Shown here: positions 24,962 to 34,582 of the stretch, piece after piece
Layout: each line of letters starts with the position of its first letter
Numbering within the stretch: position 1 is the stretch's first letter
NCBI GenBank assembly: GCA_041746635.1
Contig: JBGTGQ010000099.1
Span: 4,075 to 68,074 of the forward strand
Length of the DNA stretch: 64,000 bases
From: CAMASH01 sp041746635
GTDB lineage: Bacteria > Verrucomicrobiota > Verrucomicrobiia > Chthoniobacterales > Terrimicrobiaceae
Direction of reading: 5' to 3'
The notes under the pieces: generated by a model
What the model was told of the DNA's origin: nothing
Seen by the model: only the letters and a program-made list of their open reading frames with translations
The model's database searches: none
Program-made: the position numbers and the translations under genes

Positions 24962-25954
24962 CTAAGAAAGAATCTTAATAAACGCCTTGGCCCGGAGGGT
25001 ATCGAGCCAGCGGGTTTGGGTCTTCAGGCGCTCCTGCTGGATGAGGTTTTTCTCGATCTCGTCGCGCACGTCGGTGATGGGTTTGACGGCGGCGTTCTTT
25101 TTCGCCTCCACCATGAGAATGTAATACGTATTGCTAACCCCAACCACGGGACTCACCTCACCGGGTCGGAGGGAAAACGCCACGTTGGTGAGTTGCTCGT
25201 TGAGGGTGTTGCGCTCGACCCATCCCCAATCGCCCCCGACCTCCTGGGTCGATTCGTCCTCGGAGTACATCTGGGCCATGCGCTCGAACTCAGCCCCGGC
25301 GGCAATTTTGTCGCGGATTTCCTTGGCCAGATCCTTCTTGCTACCGGTATCGGGCACGTCGCCGGTGCCGCCGCCTTCGCGGATGACGATCATCCGCAGC
25401 TTAACCTGCTCGGGAGTGGCGTAAGCCATCTTGTTTTTGTCGTAGTACCCTTGGATCTGGGTGGGAGAAATGACGAAGTTGCTGTCCACTTTCGATTGCC
25501 GCATGGCTTGGACGATGATCTTGTCCTTCTCGATTTCCTTGAAACGGGTCAGGGTGTAGCCCTGCGCCTGCAAGGTGCGGACAAAGGCTCCCCGATCGCC
25601 GCCGAATTCCTCGCGGATGATGGTCTGCACGCGGTCGTCGATTACATATTCGGGGATGTTCGCGCCCTTTTCCTGCATTTTTTTGAACTCCTGCAGGATG
25701 AGCTGGCGGTCGATGAGATCCTTGAGGGCGGCCAGGCGCATCTCCTTGACTTTGTTTTCCAGTTCTTGGCCGCTGTAAACTTCGCGCAGGGATTTCTCGC
25801 GGGCTCCGACGAGTTCGCGCACTTGAGAAATGGTAATGACCTCGCTGTTGACGATGGCGGCGACGCCGTCAATCACCTCGGCTTTCTGGGCTTGCGCGAA
25901 AGCACATCGGGCGACGGCTAGCGTCAGTAAGGCAAAAAGGACAATTCGATTCAT
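24962..25954 (-). CDS. Periplasmic peptidyl-prolyl isomerase / chaperone (SurA/PpiC type)
   Basis: This 330-residue protein has a signal peptide (MNRIVLFALLTLAVARCAFA). The SurA-type N-terminal domain follows (VIDGVAAIVNSEVITISQVR, LIDRQLILQEFKKM). A single parvulin domain spans residues about 180-285 (AQMYSEDESTQEVGGDWGWV, LRPGEVSPVVGVSNTYYILM). It assists folding of outer-membrane proteins in the periplasm. ATG 25954 overlaps the mfd stop as ATGA; a start two codons earlier is possible. E. coli SurA has two parvulin domains, so this is the single-domain form. Confidence 0.88.
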   Translation of the reverse strand: MNRIVLFALLTLAVARCAFAQAQKAEVIDGVAAIVNSEVITISQVRELVGAREKSLREVYSGQELENKVKEMRLAALKDLIDRQLILQEFKKMQEKGANIPEYVIDDRVQTIIREEFGGDRGAFVRTLQAQGYTLTRFKEIEKDKIIVQAMRQSKVDSNFVISPTQIQGYYDKNKMAYATPEQVKLRMIVIREGGGTGDVPDTGSKKDLAKEIRDKIAAGAEFERMAQMYSEDESTQEVGGDWGWVERNTLNEQLTNVAFSLRPGEVSPVVGVSNTYYILMVEAKKNAAVKPITDVRDEIEKNLIQQERLKTQTRWLDTLRAKAFIKILS

Positions 25955-28900
25955 GAACAAGGAAGTTTCTCGAGGAAGATCAAGACCTCGCGCAAACTAG
26001 AATTCGTGTCGGGAGCCGTCAAGCGGGGAAACCGACCGTCCTTCTGGAGGAGTTCCCGCCGCTGGGTGAGCATGAGCCGGCCTTCCCGCACTTCCACCAT
26101 GGTGATTTTCCTCCGGGCGGCCTCCACCCGGATCAAAGTGGCCAGCAAGGCATTCTCCACCGGCATGGGCAATGGCCCGAAACGATCCCGCCATTCGGCC
26201 TTTACCGCATCCAGGGCGGAGCGGTCCTCGGCCTCGGCCAGACGGCGGTAGCAGTGGATGCGAGTCCGGGAATCGGTGATGTAAGCCACGGGAAGAAAAG
26301 CCCCCGCCCTGCCGCCGGGCGACAGTTTCCACTGGGCCTCGTCGGTGCAGAGAAAATCCAGCCGCAGGCCGGCCGGGGCGCGGCGACCCTGACGGTTCCC
26401 CTTGAGGGTTTCGACCGCGCGCTTGAGCAGTTTGCAGTACAAGTCGAAACCGACGGCGATGATGTGTCCGCTCTGGGCCGTGCCGAGCAAATTGCCCGCA
26501 CCGCGAATCTCCAGATCGCGCATGGCAATTTTGAAACCGGAGCCAAGTTCGGAATATTGCTTGATGGCGGAAACCCGCTTCCGCGCCGCCCCCATCAAAT
26601 CGCGCGGCAACATGAGATACGCATAGGCCTTGGTTTGCGACCGGCCCACCCGACCGCGCAATTGATAGAGATCGGCCAGGCCAAACAGATCGGCGCGGTC
26701 GATGATGATCGTGTTGGCGTTGGGAATATCGAGCCCGCTCTCGATGATGGTGGTGGAAACCAGCACATCCACATCGCCGGCCACAAAGGACCGCATCACC
26801 GGCTCCAGTTCGCGCTCCGCCATCTGGCCGTGCCCGATGGCCACCCGCGCGCCGGGACACAACTCGCGAATGCGCAAGGCCACCTTTTCAATCGACTGCA
26901 CGCGATTATGCAAAAAATAGACCTGTCCGCCCCGCGCGAGTTCGCGCTGGATGGCATCGCGGAAAATCCGTTCATCGTAGGCGCAGACAATCGTTTCCAC
27001 CGACTGACGGTTGGCCGGCGGTGTTTCAATGAGAGACATGTCGCGCGCGCCCATGAGCGAAAGATAGAGCGTGCGGGGAATGGGCGTGGCCGAAAGCGTG
27101 AGCACATCCACCTGGCGGAACATCTCTTTGAGCAGCTCCTTGTGTTTCACGCCAAAGCGCTGTTCCTCGTCCACCACCAGCAGGCCGAGATCCTTGAAGC
27201 GCACATCGGGCGAAACCAGACGATGGGTGCCCACCACAATATCCACCCCGCCATCAATCAACGCCTGCAAAACTTTTTTCTGCTCCGCCGCGGTGCGGTA
27301 GCGGCTGAGCAATTCGATCGTCACGGGATAGTCGCTCATCCGTTCGCGCAGGGTCTGAAAATGCTGCTGCGCCAGCACCGTGGTCGGGGCCAGCACGGCG
27401 GCCTGCCGTCCCCCCATCACGGCCTTAAAGACCGCCCGGATCGCCACCTCGGTTTTGCCAAATCCCACATCACCGCAGATGAGCCGATCCATCGGGCGCT
27501 CGAACTCCATGTCGCGCTTCGCGTCGGCGATGGCCCGAACCTGATCCGCCGTTTCCTCATAGGGAAAAGCGTCCTCGAATTCCTCCTGCCAATGGGTGTC
27601 CGGCCCAAAGGCGAAACCCGGAATCGCGTCGCGCTCGGCCTGTACTTTCAGCATCCGCGAGGCATAGTCGAAAATGGACTGCTGCGCCTTCTGCCGCGCC
27701 CGTTCCCAGCGTCCGTCTCCCAATTCCGAAAGCTCGGTCGTTCGCCGACCCACGCCGACATAACGCGCCACCTGCCAGGCTTGATCGAGGGGGACATACA
27801 GCCGCGCCTCGTGCGCATATTCGAGCACCAGCACTTCACCCTCGTTCGTGCCGGCCGGAGTCTGCAAACCGGCAAACCGCGCGATGCCGTGTTCGAGATG
27901 CACCACGTAATCGCCCAGCTCGAACTCCGTGAAATCCATGGCCGCGCGACCGGACACCAGGCGTTCCCGCCGCAAGGCCATGCGCCGCTGACGCATCGCC
28001 GTCGAACGCCCGAAGAGTTCGGCATCGGATAACACGGCCAGTTTCGCCGCCGGAAAGACAAATCCCCGGGTGGCCGCAAGCTGGAGAAAAACCATGCCCC
28101 CGACATCGTAGTGATGCTCGTTGGCCAGTTCCTGAAACCGCTCGATCTCCCCCTCGCTGCCAGCCGTCAGCACCACCAGCCATTTCGCCGCCTTCCATTC
28201 CTCCATCTGCCGGAAAAAATGTTCTCGCCGGACCGTGTCGAGCACCAGATCACCCGCACCAAAATCCGCAAACGGCTGGGGAAAAAACGCAGCTCCGTCA
28301 TCTTCTCCCCCCTCCGAGAACCGGACGGCGGCGGACTCCAAGTCCTCCCCCGTCGCAATGACCAAATCCTTCGCGCCCAGATAATCCCGCAAGGGCACCA
28401 TACGGTTGCTGAGATTTCCGGCCAGGATCTCGCAGATCTTGCACTCGCCGACGGACATCTGGGTGTCCGCATTGAACTCGCGAATCGAGTCCACCACATC
28501 GTCATCCAACTCGATACGCACCGGCACCTGCGCCTGCCACGAAAAAATATCCATGATCCCGCCGCGGATGGCGAACTGACCCCGCACGCCGACCTGCGGC
28601 GCCCGCTCATATCCCGACTTCCCCAGACGGGCTGCGGTTTCTTCGAGATCCAATTTTTCCCCGGTAGCCAGGCGGAGCGCCGCCCCCGAGAGCGACTGGG
28701 CCGAGGGAACGTCCTGATCCCATTGCCCCGCATGAATCACCAGCGGACCGGGGGATTTTCCCGCCGCCAGTTCGCGCAGAACTTCCAGTCGCTCCGCCGC
28801 CGTCTCGGGGTCAGGCAGGGATTCCGCCGTCGATTCCATTTCGGGAAAAAACCGCACCGCCGGCAACCAGGCCGCCAGTTCGGCGGCAAAATTCTCCTGC

Positions 28901-29082
28901 GCCCGTACATCCGGGCAGACCACCCAAATCCTCCGTCTCCCCTCGCGGCGGGCGATGAGCGCGGCCAAGAACGGCCGGGCGGCTTCTGCAACGGCGGCAA
29001 AGCTGGACGGCTCCTCCAGCCGGAGGGCCAGCGGCGAAGACGCCCGATCGAAAACGGGTTCAACCGCCGAGGATTTCTTCAC
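25951..29082 (-). CDS. mfd: Transcription-repair coupling factor
   Basis: This protein of about 1043 residues releases RNA polymerase stalled at DNA damage and recruits UvrA. It has an N-terminal UvrB-like part (FFPEMESTAESLPDPETAAE, GVRGQFAIRGGIMDIFSW), the RNA-polymerase-binding CarD-like domain (FELGDYVVHLEHGIARFAGL) and helicase motifs: Walker A ICGDVGFGKTEVAIRAVFKA, DEEQRFGV, TLSATPIPRTL and QLRGRVGRS. The TRCF C-terminal domain ends the protein. It is about 100 residues shorter than E. coli Mfd, mostly at the N-terminus. GTG 29082 is chosen (VKKSSAVEP); it overlaps the pabC-like gene by 23 bp. ATG 29136 would need 77 bp of overlap. Confidence 0.95.
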   Translation of the reverse strand: MKKSSAVEPVFDRASSPLALRLEEPSSFAAVAEAARPFLAALIARREGRRRIWVVCPDVRAQENFAAELAAWLPAVRFFPEMESTAESLPDPETAAERLEVLRELAAGKSPGPLVIHAGQWDQDVPSAQSLSGAALRLATGEKLDLEETAARLGKSGYERAPQVGVRGQFAIRGGIMDIFSWQAQVPVRIELDDDVVDSIREFNADTQMSVGECKICEILAGNLSNRMVPLRDYLGAKDLVIATGEDLESAAVRFSEGGEDDGAAFFPQPFADFGAGDLVLDTVRREHFFRQMEEWKAAKWLVVLTAGSEGEIERFQELANEHHYDVGGMVFLQLAATRGFVFPAAKLAVLSDAELFGRSTAMRQRRMALRRERLVSGRAAMDFTEFELGDYVVHLEHGIARFAGLQTPAGTNEGEVLVLEYAHEARLYVPLDQAWQVARYVGVGRRTTELSELGDGRWERARQKAQQSIFDYASRMLKVQAERDAIPGFAFGPDTHWQEEFEDAFPYEETADQVRAIADAKRDMEFERPMDRLICGDVGFGKTEVAIRAVFKAVMGGRQAAVLAPTTVLAQQHFQTLRERMSDYPVTIELLSRYRTAAEQKKVLQALIDGGVDIVVGTHRLVSPDVRFKDLGLLVVDEEQRFGVKHKELLKEMFRQVDVLTLSATPIPRTLYLSLMGARDMSLIETPPANRQSVETIVCAYDERIFRDAIQRELARGGQVYFLHNRVQSIEKVALRIRELCPGARVAIGHGQMAERELEPVMRSFVAGDVDVLVSTTIIESGLDIPNANTIIIDRADLFGLADLYQLRGRVGRSQTKAYAYLMLPRDLMGAARKRVSAIKQYSELGSGFKIAMRDLEIRGAGNLLGTAQSGHIIAVGFDLYCKLLKRAVETLKGNRQGRRAPAGLRLDFLCTDEAQWKLSPGGRAGAFLPVAYITDSRTRIHCYRRLAEAEDRSALDAVKAEWRDRFGPLPMPVENALLATLIRVEAARRKITMVEVREGRLMLTQRRELLQKDGRFPRLTAPDTNSSLREVLIFLEKLPCS

Positions 29083-29851
29083 GATAAAAAGAAGACAGGG
29101 CTTCACCGGTCTGACGAGAAAGCAACCGTCCGTCAATTTCCGCGACCGGCATCACCCCGATCCGGCTGTTGGTCAGAAAACATTCCTCCGCCTTGGCCAG
29201 ATCCTCGCAGGAAAAGAGGGATTCTTCCACCGGCATGCGGCGCAACACCCAATCACGCACGACCCCATCGCGGGCACCGGAACTCGTCGCGGGCGTGTAC
29301 AGCCGTCCGTCACGGACCAGAAAAACATTGGCCATGGCGGCGGAAACCAAACCTCCTTGGGCGTTAAAAACCAGGGTTTCGTCGAGGCCCTGGTTTTTCG
29401 CCGCCGCGAGGGCCTGGACGTGCGGCCAATAATTTCCCGTCTTCCAGCCACCCAACACGCAAGCCACGGACGCGCGGGAAAGATTCACCCGAAACGCCGC
29501 ATCCGGTGACGGAAAAGCCATAGTTTCGAACAGGGCATACGTGCGACTTGCGTCCGCCGGATGGGAAAAACTTCCATCCCCCGCCGTAACATAAATCCGC
29601 AACATCCCATCACCGCAGGAAAGCCCGGCCAGCGCGGACGGCAGATCCACCGGAAAAGAAAACCCCGCCGCCGTACAAGCCAGCCGCAGACGGTGGAGGT
29701 GCTCTTTCAAAAAAAGCAGACGACCGCGAGAAACGGCCAGCGTTTCAAAAACACTCATGCCGTAGCGAAACCCCCGGTCCGTCACCGGCACCGCCGCACC
29801 TTCACAAAATGTGCCGCCGCACAGCGTCCAGGATTCAGCCCCACGTTTCAT
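29060..29851 (-). CDS. Aminotransferase class IV (4-amino-4-deoxychorismate lyase-like)
   Basis: This 263-residue PLP fold-type IV protein has VTDRGFRYGMSVFETLAVSR, and LFLKEHLHRLRLAC follows. The PLP lysine is expected in ACVLGGWKTGNYWPHVQALA, and FNAQGGLVSAAMANVFLVRD and VVRDWVLRRMPVEE are conserved. The best match in form is PabC, which makes p-aminobenzoate for folate; D-amino-acid or branched-chain aminotransferases of the same class are alternatives. ATG 29851 (MKRGAESW) with an upstream AAAGAG is preferred over ATG 29884. It is first in the overlapping series pabC-like, mfd, SurA-like. Confidence 0.82.
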   Translation of the reverse strand: MKRGAESWTLCGGTFCEGAAVPVTDRGFRYGMSVFETLAVSRGRLLFLKEHLHRLRLACTAAGFSFPVDLPSALAGLSCGDGMLRIYVTAGDGSFSHPADASRTYALFETMAFPSPDAAFRVNLSRASVACVLGGWKTGNYWPHVQALAAAKNQGLDETLVFNAQGGLVSAAMANVFLVRDGRLYTPATSSGARDGVVRDWVLRRMPVEESLFSCEDLAKAEECFLTNSRIGVMPVAEIDGRLLSRQTGEALSSFYREEILGG

Positions 29852-29978
29852 TGTCTCTTTTTTCTTCAGATATGCTTCAAACAAGTTTGCCGGTTAACTT
29901 CGGGCGCCATCCCGCTGCATGGTTGCGCGGTTGGAGCGGGAAGTCGAGCGGGAGAACGGCGTTGGGTGCGAACCGGGG

Positions 29979-31991
29979 CTACTTGTCCCGCACGCGCCGA
30001 ACCCCGGTCCACTTGGGGTCTCCCTTCCCCCGATCTTCCGCCAGGCGTTGCAACAGGATCCGGGAAGGCTGATCCTCCGGCAGAACACGCCAAAGGGTTT
30101 CCGCGTCCTCCCACCGCCGGGCCAAGAATGCCCCCAACGCACGCGAATAGGTTTCGGCCAGCGTGATCTGGTCGGGACGGACCAACTGCCGAAACCCGAT
30201 GAGTTCGTGAATATCGAGAGGTTCCTCCCGGCCCGCCACCGCCACCCGATCCAGGTGCCGCCAGAGAAAATCCGTCTCCCCCGCCGCCTCCCGAATGGCG
30301 GAACTGGCGATGACCCTGGTACCGTATTGTTTGTTTAATCCCTCCAGGCGACTGCACAAATTCACCGCATCCCCGATGGCCGTGTAGCTGAAACGGTTGG
30401 CCGTGCCCACATTTCCCACCAGAACCTCGCCCACATGAAGTCCGACCCGGGCATTCAAAGGTCCATCCCCATCCGGCCGGACCCGGGAAGAAAAATTCTC
30501 CGCTCCCTGGAGGGCGGCCCGGCAGGCAGCTGCCGGCGAGTCGGCGATTTTTTCCGGGGCGTTGAACAAGGCCATTATGCCATCCCCCAGAAACTTGTCG
30601 ATCACCCCACCACACGCATCAATGGCGGTGCCGAAACTTTCGAAATAGGCCGTCAGGGTTTCCACGGCGGTCTCCGGGGACTTTTTTTCCGAGAAGGCGG
30701 TGAACTCCGCCAGGTCGCAGAACATCAGCGAAATGATCCGCCGTTCGCCGCCCAGCGCGGCCACCCCGCCAGACCGCACAAGGTCACGCACCAGATCGAC
30801 CGGGACGTAGTGGGAAAACGATTTGAGGCTGGTGCGCATGCGCTCCACGGACTCGGAGAGCACCTTGACCTCACGGATGAGGGAACGGGGCAGAGGAGTG
30901 GACGCCAGTTGAAAATCCCCCACCCGGGCCATCTCCTGCGCCAGGGCCTTGAGCGGACTGGCCATGCGACTGGAAAGAAGAAATCCGACCGCCAGCGAGA
31001 CGACCAGCGCCCCCACTGCGGTGAGGAGACTGATCATGACCACCCGATCCACCGCGCCAAAAGCCTGGCTGCGACTGAACACAATGGCACTGACGAGCTC
31101 CAGCCCGCCCGGAATCCGGACCGTCCGCACCCCGGCCAGATAGGTGTCGTCGGGCATGGGGATTTCAAAAATTCGCGCCTTGGTCATCCCTCCCGCCGCC
31201 GCCTTTTCCAGATCCGCCCCGATCACGGTTCGTAGCCGCTCCAAAACTGGCGAATCCGCCAGGCGCTTGGGCACGGCCAGAATGGCCCCATGGATGGAAA
31301 ATACCAAGGGTTCTCCGCGAAAATCGTGGGTGAGTTGCTCTAAGTATTCCGCCACATCGCTGAGGAAAAAATCCACCGTTAGAACCCCCCGCAACGCGCC
31401 ATCGGGAGAGCGTACCGCCTCGGAAACGGTGATGCCCCGCTCGCCCGTGGCAAAGTCATACGGCGGGGTCCACACTTTGCCCTCAGCCTCGAGCGCCATC
31501 TGAAACCAAATGCGTTTCCGGGCATCAAACGACGCCGGCAGCGCGGCGTCGTTAATCTCAGTCGCGGGTCCCATCGCTTCCACCCGCCACTCGCGGGGAG
31601 GCTTCCCATCAGCCCGCGAGATATTCAGGAACAGGGTGGAACCGCTTTTTCTCGCGCCGACAAAATCGCCATTGGGAAATCCGAAGCTGAGCCAGGCAAT
31701 GTTTTTTTCAAATTCCAAGTCGCGGGATAATTTCCGCGCCAGGCGGGACGGATCATCCAACAGGATTTCGCCGGACCCAATATCCCGGGCCAGAACTTCC
31801 AGCAACCGTTCGGACGGTTCGAAATGGGTTTCCACCAGTCGGGTCACCCCATCCAAAGTGGTGGTGATCTGCCGTTCCAGCAGCGTCTCAATGGCCACCC
31901 GCAAACCGCGAGCTCCCAGACCCGTGGTCGTCAGGGTGGAGACCAATATCAGGCCCAGCACAACAGTCAGCAGAATGGTTCGAAAAGACAC
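29979..31991 (-). CDS. Membrane sensor adenylate/guanylate cyclase
   Basis: This 670-residue protein has TM1 near residues 5-25 (ILLTVVLGLILVSTLTTTGL) and a large extracytoplasmic Cache-like sensor (residues 30-310). TM2 follows (VVMISLLTAVGALVVSLAVG), then a HAMP linker (SSRMASPLKALAQEMARVGD). The class III cyclase domain spans residues about 410-590: SLMFCDLAEFTAFSEKKSPE with a metal Asp, VIDKFLGDGIMALFNAPEKI with the second Asp, and NRFSYTAIGDAVNLCSRLEG. It should make a cyclic nucleotide in response to an external ligand. The C-terminal 100 residues (LVRPDQITLAETYSRALGAF) are also present, decayed, at 33209-33470. Confidence 0.92.
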   Translation of the reverse strand: MSFRTILLTVVLGLILVSTLTTTGLGARGLRVAIETLLERQITTTLDGVTRLVETHFEPSERLLEVLARDIGSGEILLDDPSRLARKLSRDLEFEKNIAWLSFGFPNGDFVGARKSGSTLFLNISRADGKPPREWRVEAMGPATEINDAALPASFDARKRIWFQMALEAEGKVWTPPYDFATGERGITVSEAVRSPDGALRGVLTVDFFLSDVAEYLEQLTHDFRGEPLVFSIHGAILAVPKRLADSPVLERLRTVIGADLEKAAAGGMTKARIFEIPMPDDTYLAGVRTVRIPGGLELVSAIVFSRSQAFGAVDRVVMISLLTAVGALVVSLAVGFLLSSRMASPLKALAQEMARVGDFQLASTPLPRSLIREVKVLSESVERMRTSLKSFSHYVPVDLVRDLVRSGGVAALGGERRIISLMFCDLAEFTAFSEKKSPETAVETLTAYFESFGTAIDACGGVIDKFLGDGIMALFNAPEKIADSPAAACRAALQGAENFSSRVRPDGDGPLNARVGLHVGEVLVGNVGTANRFSYTAIGDAVNLCSRLEGLNKQYGTRVIASSAIREAAGETDFLWRHLDRVAVAGREEPLDIHELIGFRQLVRPDQITLAETYSRALGAFLARRWEDAETLWRVLPEDQPSRILLQRLAEDRGKGDPKWTGVRRVRDK

Positions 31992-32084
31992 GAAGGAGAG
32001 AGTAATATGAAAATGGACGTTGGGCCAACAGAAGGAATCAAGTCACGGCGGGCTTCATTTTCCATGTTTCCGCACCAGCCCGGT

Positions 32085-32984
32085 TCAAACCGCCGACGGA
32101 CCATGGTCGCAAGGCACCACCCATACCTCCGACTGGGGAATGGCCGCCTCCAAGTCCGATTTCAGGGCCTTGCATCGGGCCAGCAATTCTCCACTGGGTA
32201 ACGCAGACGAAAACTCCAGGAAGAGTTCCACTCGTACCTTGGCGCCTGAATGTCGCGCCCGAACGCCATGCAAACCCTCGTAACTTTCTATATGCCGGAT
32301 TAGTTCGCGGTTAATAGCCTGCTGGAACGATTCATCGACCGTTCCGTCGAGCAATCCAAGCAGAGAGCGACGAGCGAGCCGCCAAGCGGATTGGGCCACC
32401 AGGCCCGCCAGGAGCAATCCGGCGATGGGGTCAAGCAACAACATCCATTCATATCGCCCTCCGGAATACGTTCCTGCCAGCACGGCAATCAACGATAGCA
32501 AAGTGGCAACCACCGCATTCCGGTAGAGATGCGACTGTCCTTCCAGAAGGGGGGACGCGTCCCGCGCTCGCAGCCGTAAAAATTGGATGTAGGCCGCGAT
32601 ATTCAGGAGAAAAGCTACTCCCAACGCCCAGAGGCCCAACTCCGTGCGTTCCAACGGACGGGGATTCACCAGCCCCTCCACCCCCCGCTGCACGATCAAA
32701 ACCAACGCGAAACTCATCGCCGCTGTGGTGAACAATACCGCCAGGTTTTCCAGCTTGCCCAAGCCATAGTCGAATTGCGCGTGCCGTCGCCCCACCATGC
32801 GAACCACCAGTAGCGACACCAGACAGACCAGGATATCTAATCCCACCCGGGCCGCATTAGTGTAGAGGGTCGCCGAGTCGGAGCGTATCGCTGAGACTAC
32901 CGTTACGGCTCCTAGACAGATCTCTGTCGCCAACAAGACCCCGAGGGTGAGTTGCTTCCGAAATGTTGATGGTTCCGATGTCAT
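32085..32984 (-). CDS. Cation diffusion facilitator-like transporter with altered metal site
   Basis: This 299-residue protein has six membrane helices and the CDF layout, including the C-terminal cytoplasmic domain (LHGVRARHSGAKVRVELFLE). YGLGKLENLAVLFTTAAMSF is the family's TM3 entry signature (YGxxKxE). The transport-site residues are changed. Where TM2 normally reads (A)DAxHSLxD, this protein has TNAARVGLD, and in TM5 the HxxxD-type pair reads SHLYRNAVV. Two of the usual four ligands are therefore Asn or Arg. Zinc transport may be lost, or the cargo may differ. There is a divergent-style gap with no gene upstream. Confidence 0.8.
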   Translation of the reverse strand: MTSEPSTFRKQLTLGVLLATEICLGAVTVVSAIRSDSATLYTNAARVGLDILVCLVSLLVVRMVGRRHAQFDYGLGKLENLAVLFTTAAMSFALVLIVQRGVEGLVNPRPLERTELGLWALGVAFLLNIAAYIQFLRLRARDASPLLEGQSHLYRNAVVATLLSLIAVLAGTYSGGRYEWMLLLDPIAGLLLAGLVAQSAWRLARRSLLGLLDGTVDESFQQAINRELIRHIESYEGLHGVRARHSGAKVRVELFLEFSSALPSGELLARCKALKSDLEAAIPQSEVWVVPCDHGPSAV

Positions 32985-33208
32985 AAACTAGGAGGCCAAG
33001 CGAAAAGCCGTCGAATCGGTGCGGCCGACCGTTCCCCACCCGACCCCGCATTCTACACGCACACTTCTCGCCATTTCGTCTCTCTGCCTGATTGCGGACC
33101 CCAAGTTCACCAGGCTACGAGGACGCTCGGGGCTGTATGCATGGTCCGGAGGATTGCGCGGTTGGAGCGAGAAGTCGAGCGGGAGAACGGAGATGGGTGC
33201 TCACCCGG

Positions 33209-33470
33209 CTACTTCTCCCGCACGCGCCGAGCCCCGGTCCACTTGGGGCCTCCCTCCCCCCGATCTTCCGACAGGCGTTGCAGCAGGATCCGGGAAGGTT
33301 GGTCGTCCGGCAAACTACCCCAGAGGGTTTGCGCCTCTTCCCACCGTCGGGCCAAAAACGCCTCCAACGCACGCGATTAGGTTTCGGCCAGAGTGATCTG
33401 GTCGGGACGGACGGACCGACGAAACCCCATGAGTTCGTGAATATCGATCGGTTCCTCCCGGCCCTGCAGT
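33209..33470 (-). pseudogene. Decayed duplicate of the cyclase C-terminus
   Basis: DNA from about 33137 to 33475 aligns with 29910-30240, the 3' end of the sensor-cyclase gene and its downstream flank. In frame it reads RALEAFLARRWEEAQTLWG and ends KWTGARRVREK then TAG, like the intact end. TAT of the intact ETYSRA is TAA here, and there is no 5' part. The stretch 33476-33596 beyond it has no recognisable gene. Confidence 0.85.
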
Positions 33471-33596
33471 CAACGCATGCCCTCGACGAGGTTGGGCTCA
33501 GGGGTCTCCAACGCCGGGCCGGCGTGGCGGATCATATTTTTCGATGACGCTTGACGAGTTCTTTCCGTGCCATTCAGGGCCGACCCTCTTACTGCC

Positions 33597-34532
33597 CTAA
33601 CCATGCTTTAAGATAAACTCGCGAAATTTCTGCTGCGCGAGCGGGGAATCGGGCGCAAAGAAAAATCCAAAATGCGTCCCGTATTCAATCCAGAAGCGTT
33701 CTTTTTCCTTCGACGCCAATCGCTCATAAGCAAATACCCCGTTGAAGAATTTCACATCCGCATCATGCGTTCCATGAATAATGAGTGCCGGACAACTGAT
33801 GCTGGCAAAATCATACCAACTGGTTTTTGCCCCCAATTCCATGTCATTCCTGACCCCCGCCTCCCGATTCTTGTAATCGGCAATGCAGTAAACCAGCTCC
33901 GCAATGACTTCCAGGTGCTCCTGCGAATTGATGACTTCCTTCACCCTTGCGTCCAAACGAGCCTTATCCAGATAGCCCTCTGTTTGAAATAAACTCTTAA
34001 TCACGGCCTCGGGAAAATAGATCATGCTCTTTTTGGTCAGCCAGAGGCCAATCTCGGTCATAAAAAAGGCCTGGGCGAGTTTGCCGGCTTGTTCCGGCAT
34101 GAGGTATTCGCCTGATATGGCATCGATCGCGACAATGGCTTTGGTCTTTTGCGGGTGGCGCAGGGCAAAGGGATACAGAAACGTGCCCCCGGCTGATAAG
34201 GTCACGATCACCGCGCTCGGAATCTTTAAGTAATCCAACAGGCTGGCCAGGGCATCGACCTGCTCCTCCGTAGTTTGTCCCGTTGCGAGCGGTGTTCCCA
34301 AGTAGCCGGGACGTGAAGGGCAAATCATTTGGTATCCCTCAGGAATATACCGTTTGAATAACAACAGCGCCTGATCGTAGCCGCCGCCACCCGCATGAAG
34401 AATCAGAACAGGTTTCCCCTCGCCATAGGTTACGTACTCCATGTTGCCTGATGGCAGCATGGCCAACTGTGGCGGAGGAATATCAAGCGGCGAACTCAAC
34501 GTCCTGTTCAGAAAATCGCGAATCTCGTCCAT
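33597..34532 (-). CDS. Alpha/beta hydrolase
   Basis: This 311-residue soluble protein has the strand and oxyanion region MEYVTYGEGKPVLILHAGGG. The nucleophile elbow is SAVIVTLSAGGTFLYPFAL, with Thr-Leu-Ser-Ala-Gly in place of the usual GxSxG. The acid is in IIHGTHDADVKF and the His in IEYGTHFGFFF. The triad is therefore complete but the elbow is atypical. The substrate is unknown. The gene is somewhat richer in A+T than its neighbours, which may mean it was acquired. Confidence 0.85.
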   Translation of the reverse strand: MDEIRDFLNRTLSSPLDIPPPQLAMLPSGNMEYVTYGEGKPVLILHAGGGGYDQALLLFKRYIPEGYQMICPSRPGYLGTPLATGQTTEEQVDALASLLDYLKIPSAVIVTLSAGGTFLYPFALRHPQKTKAIVAIDAISGEYLMPEQAGKLAQAFFMTEIGLWLTKKSMIYFPEAVIKSLFQTEGYLDKARLDARVKEVINSQEHLEVIAELVYCIADYKNREAGVRNDMELGAKTSWYDFASISCPALIIHGTHDADVKFFNGVFAYERLASKEKERFWIEYGTHFGFFFAPDSPLAQQKFREFILKHG

Positions 34533-34582
34533 GTTTTTTTCTTCAATTCACCTGCTTCCTGCCCCCCGGTTCCCACCAAGGT

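Noticed and set aside
26254..28032. 592-residue plus-strand open frame
   Set aside because: It is the complement of mfd. Its translation is low-complexity (His/Arg/Gly rich) with no domain, a product of GC-rich codon bias.
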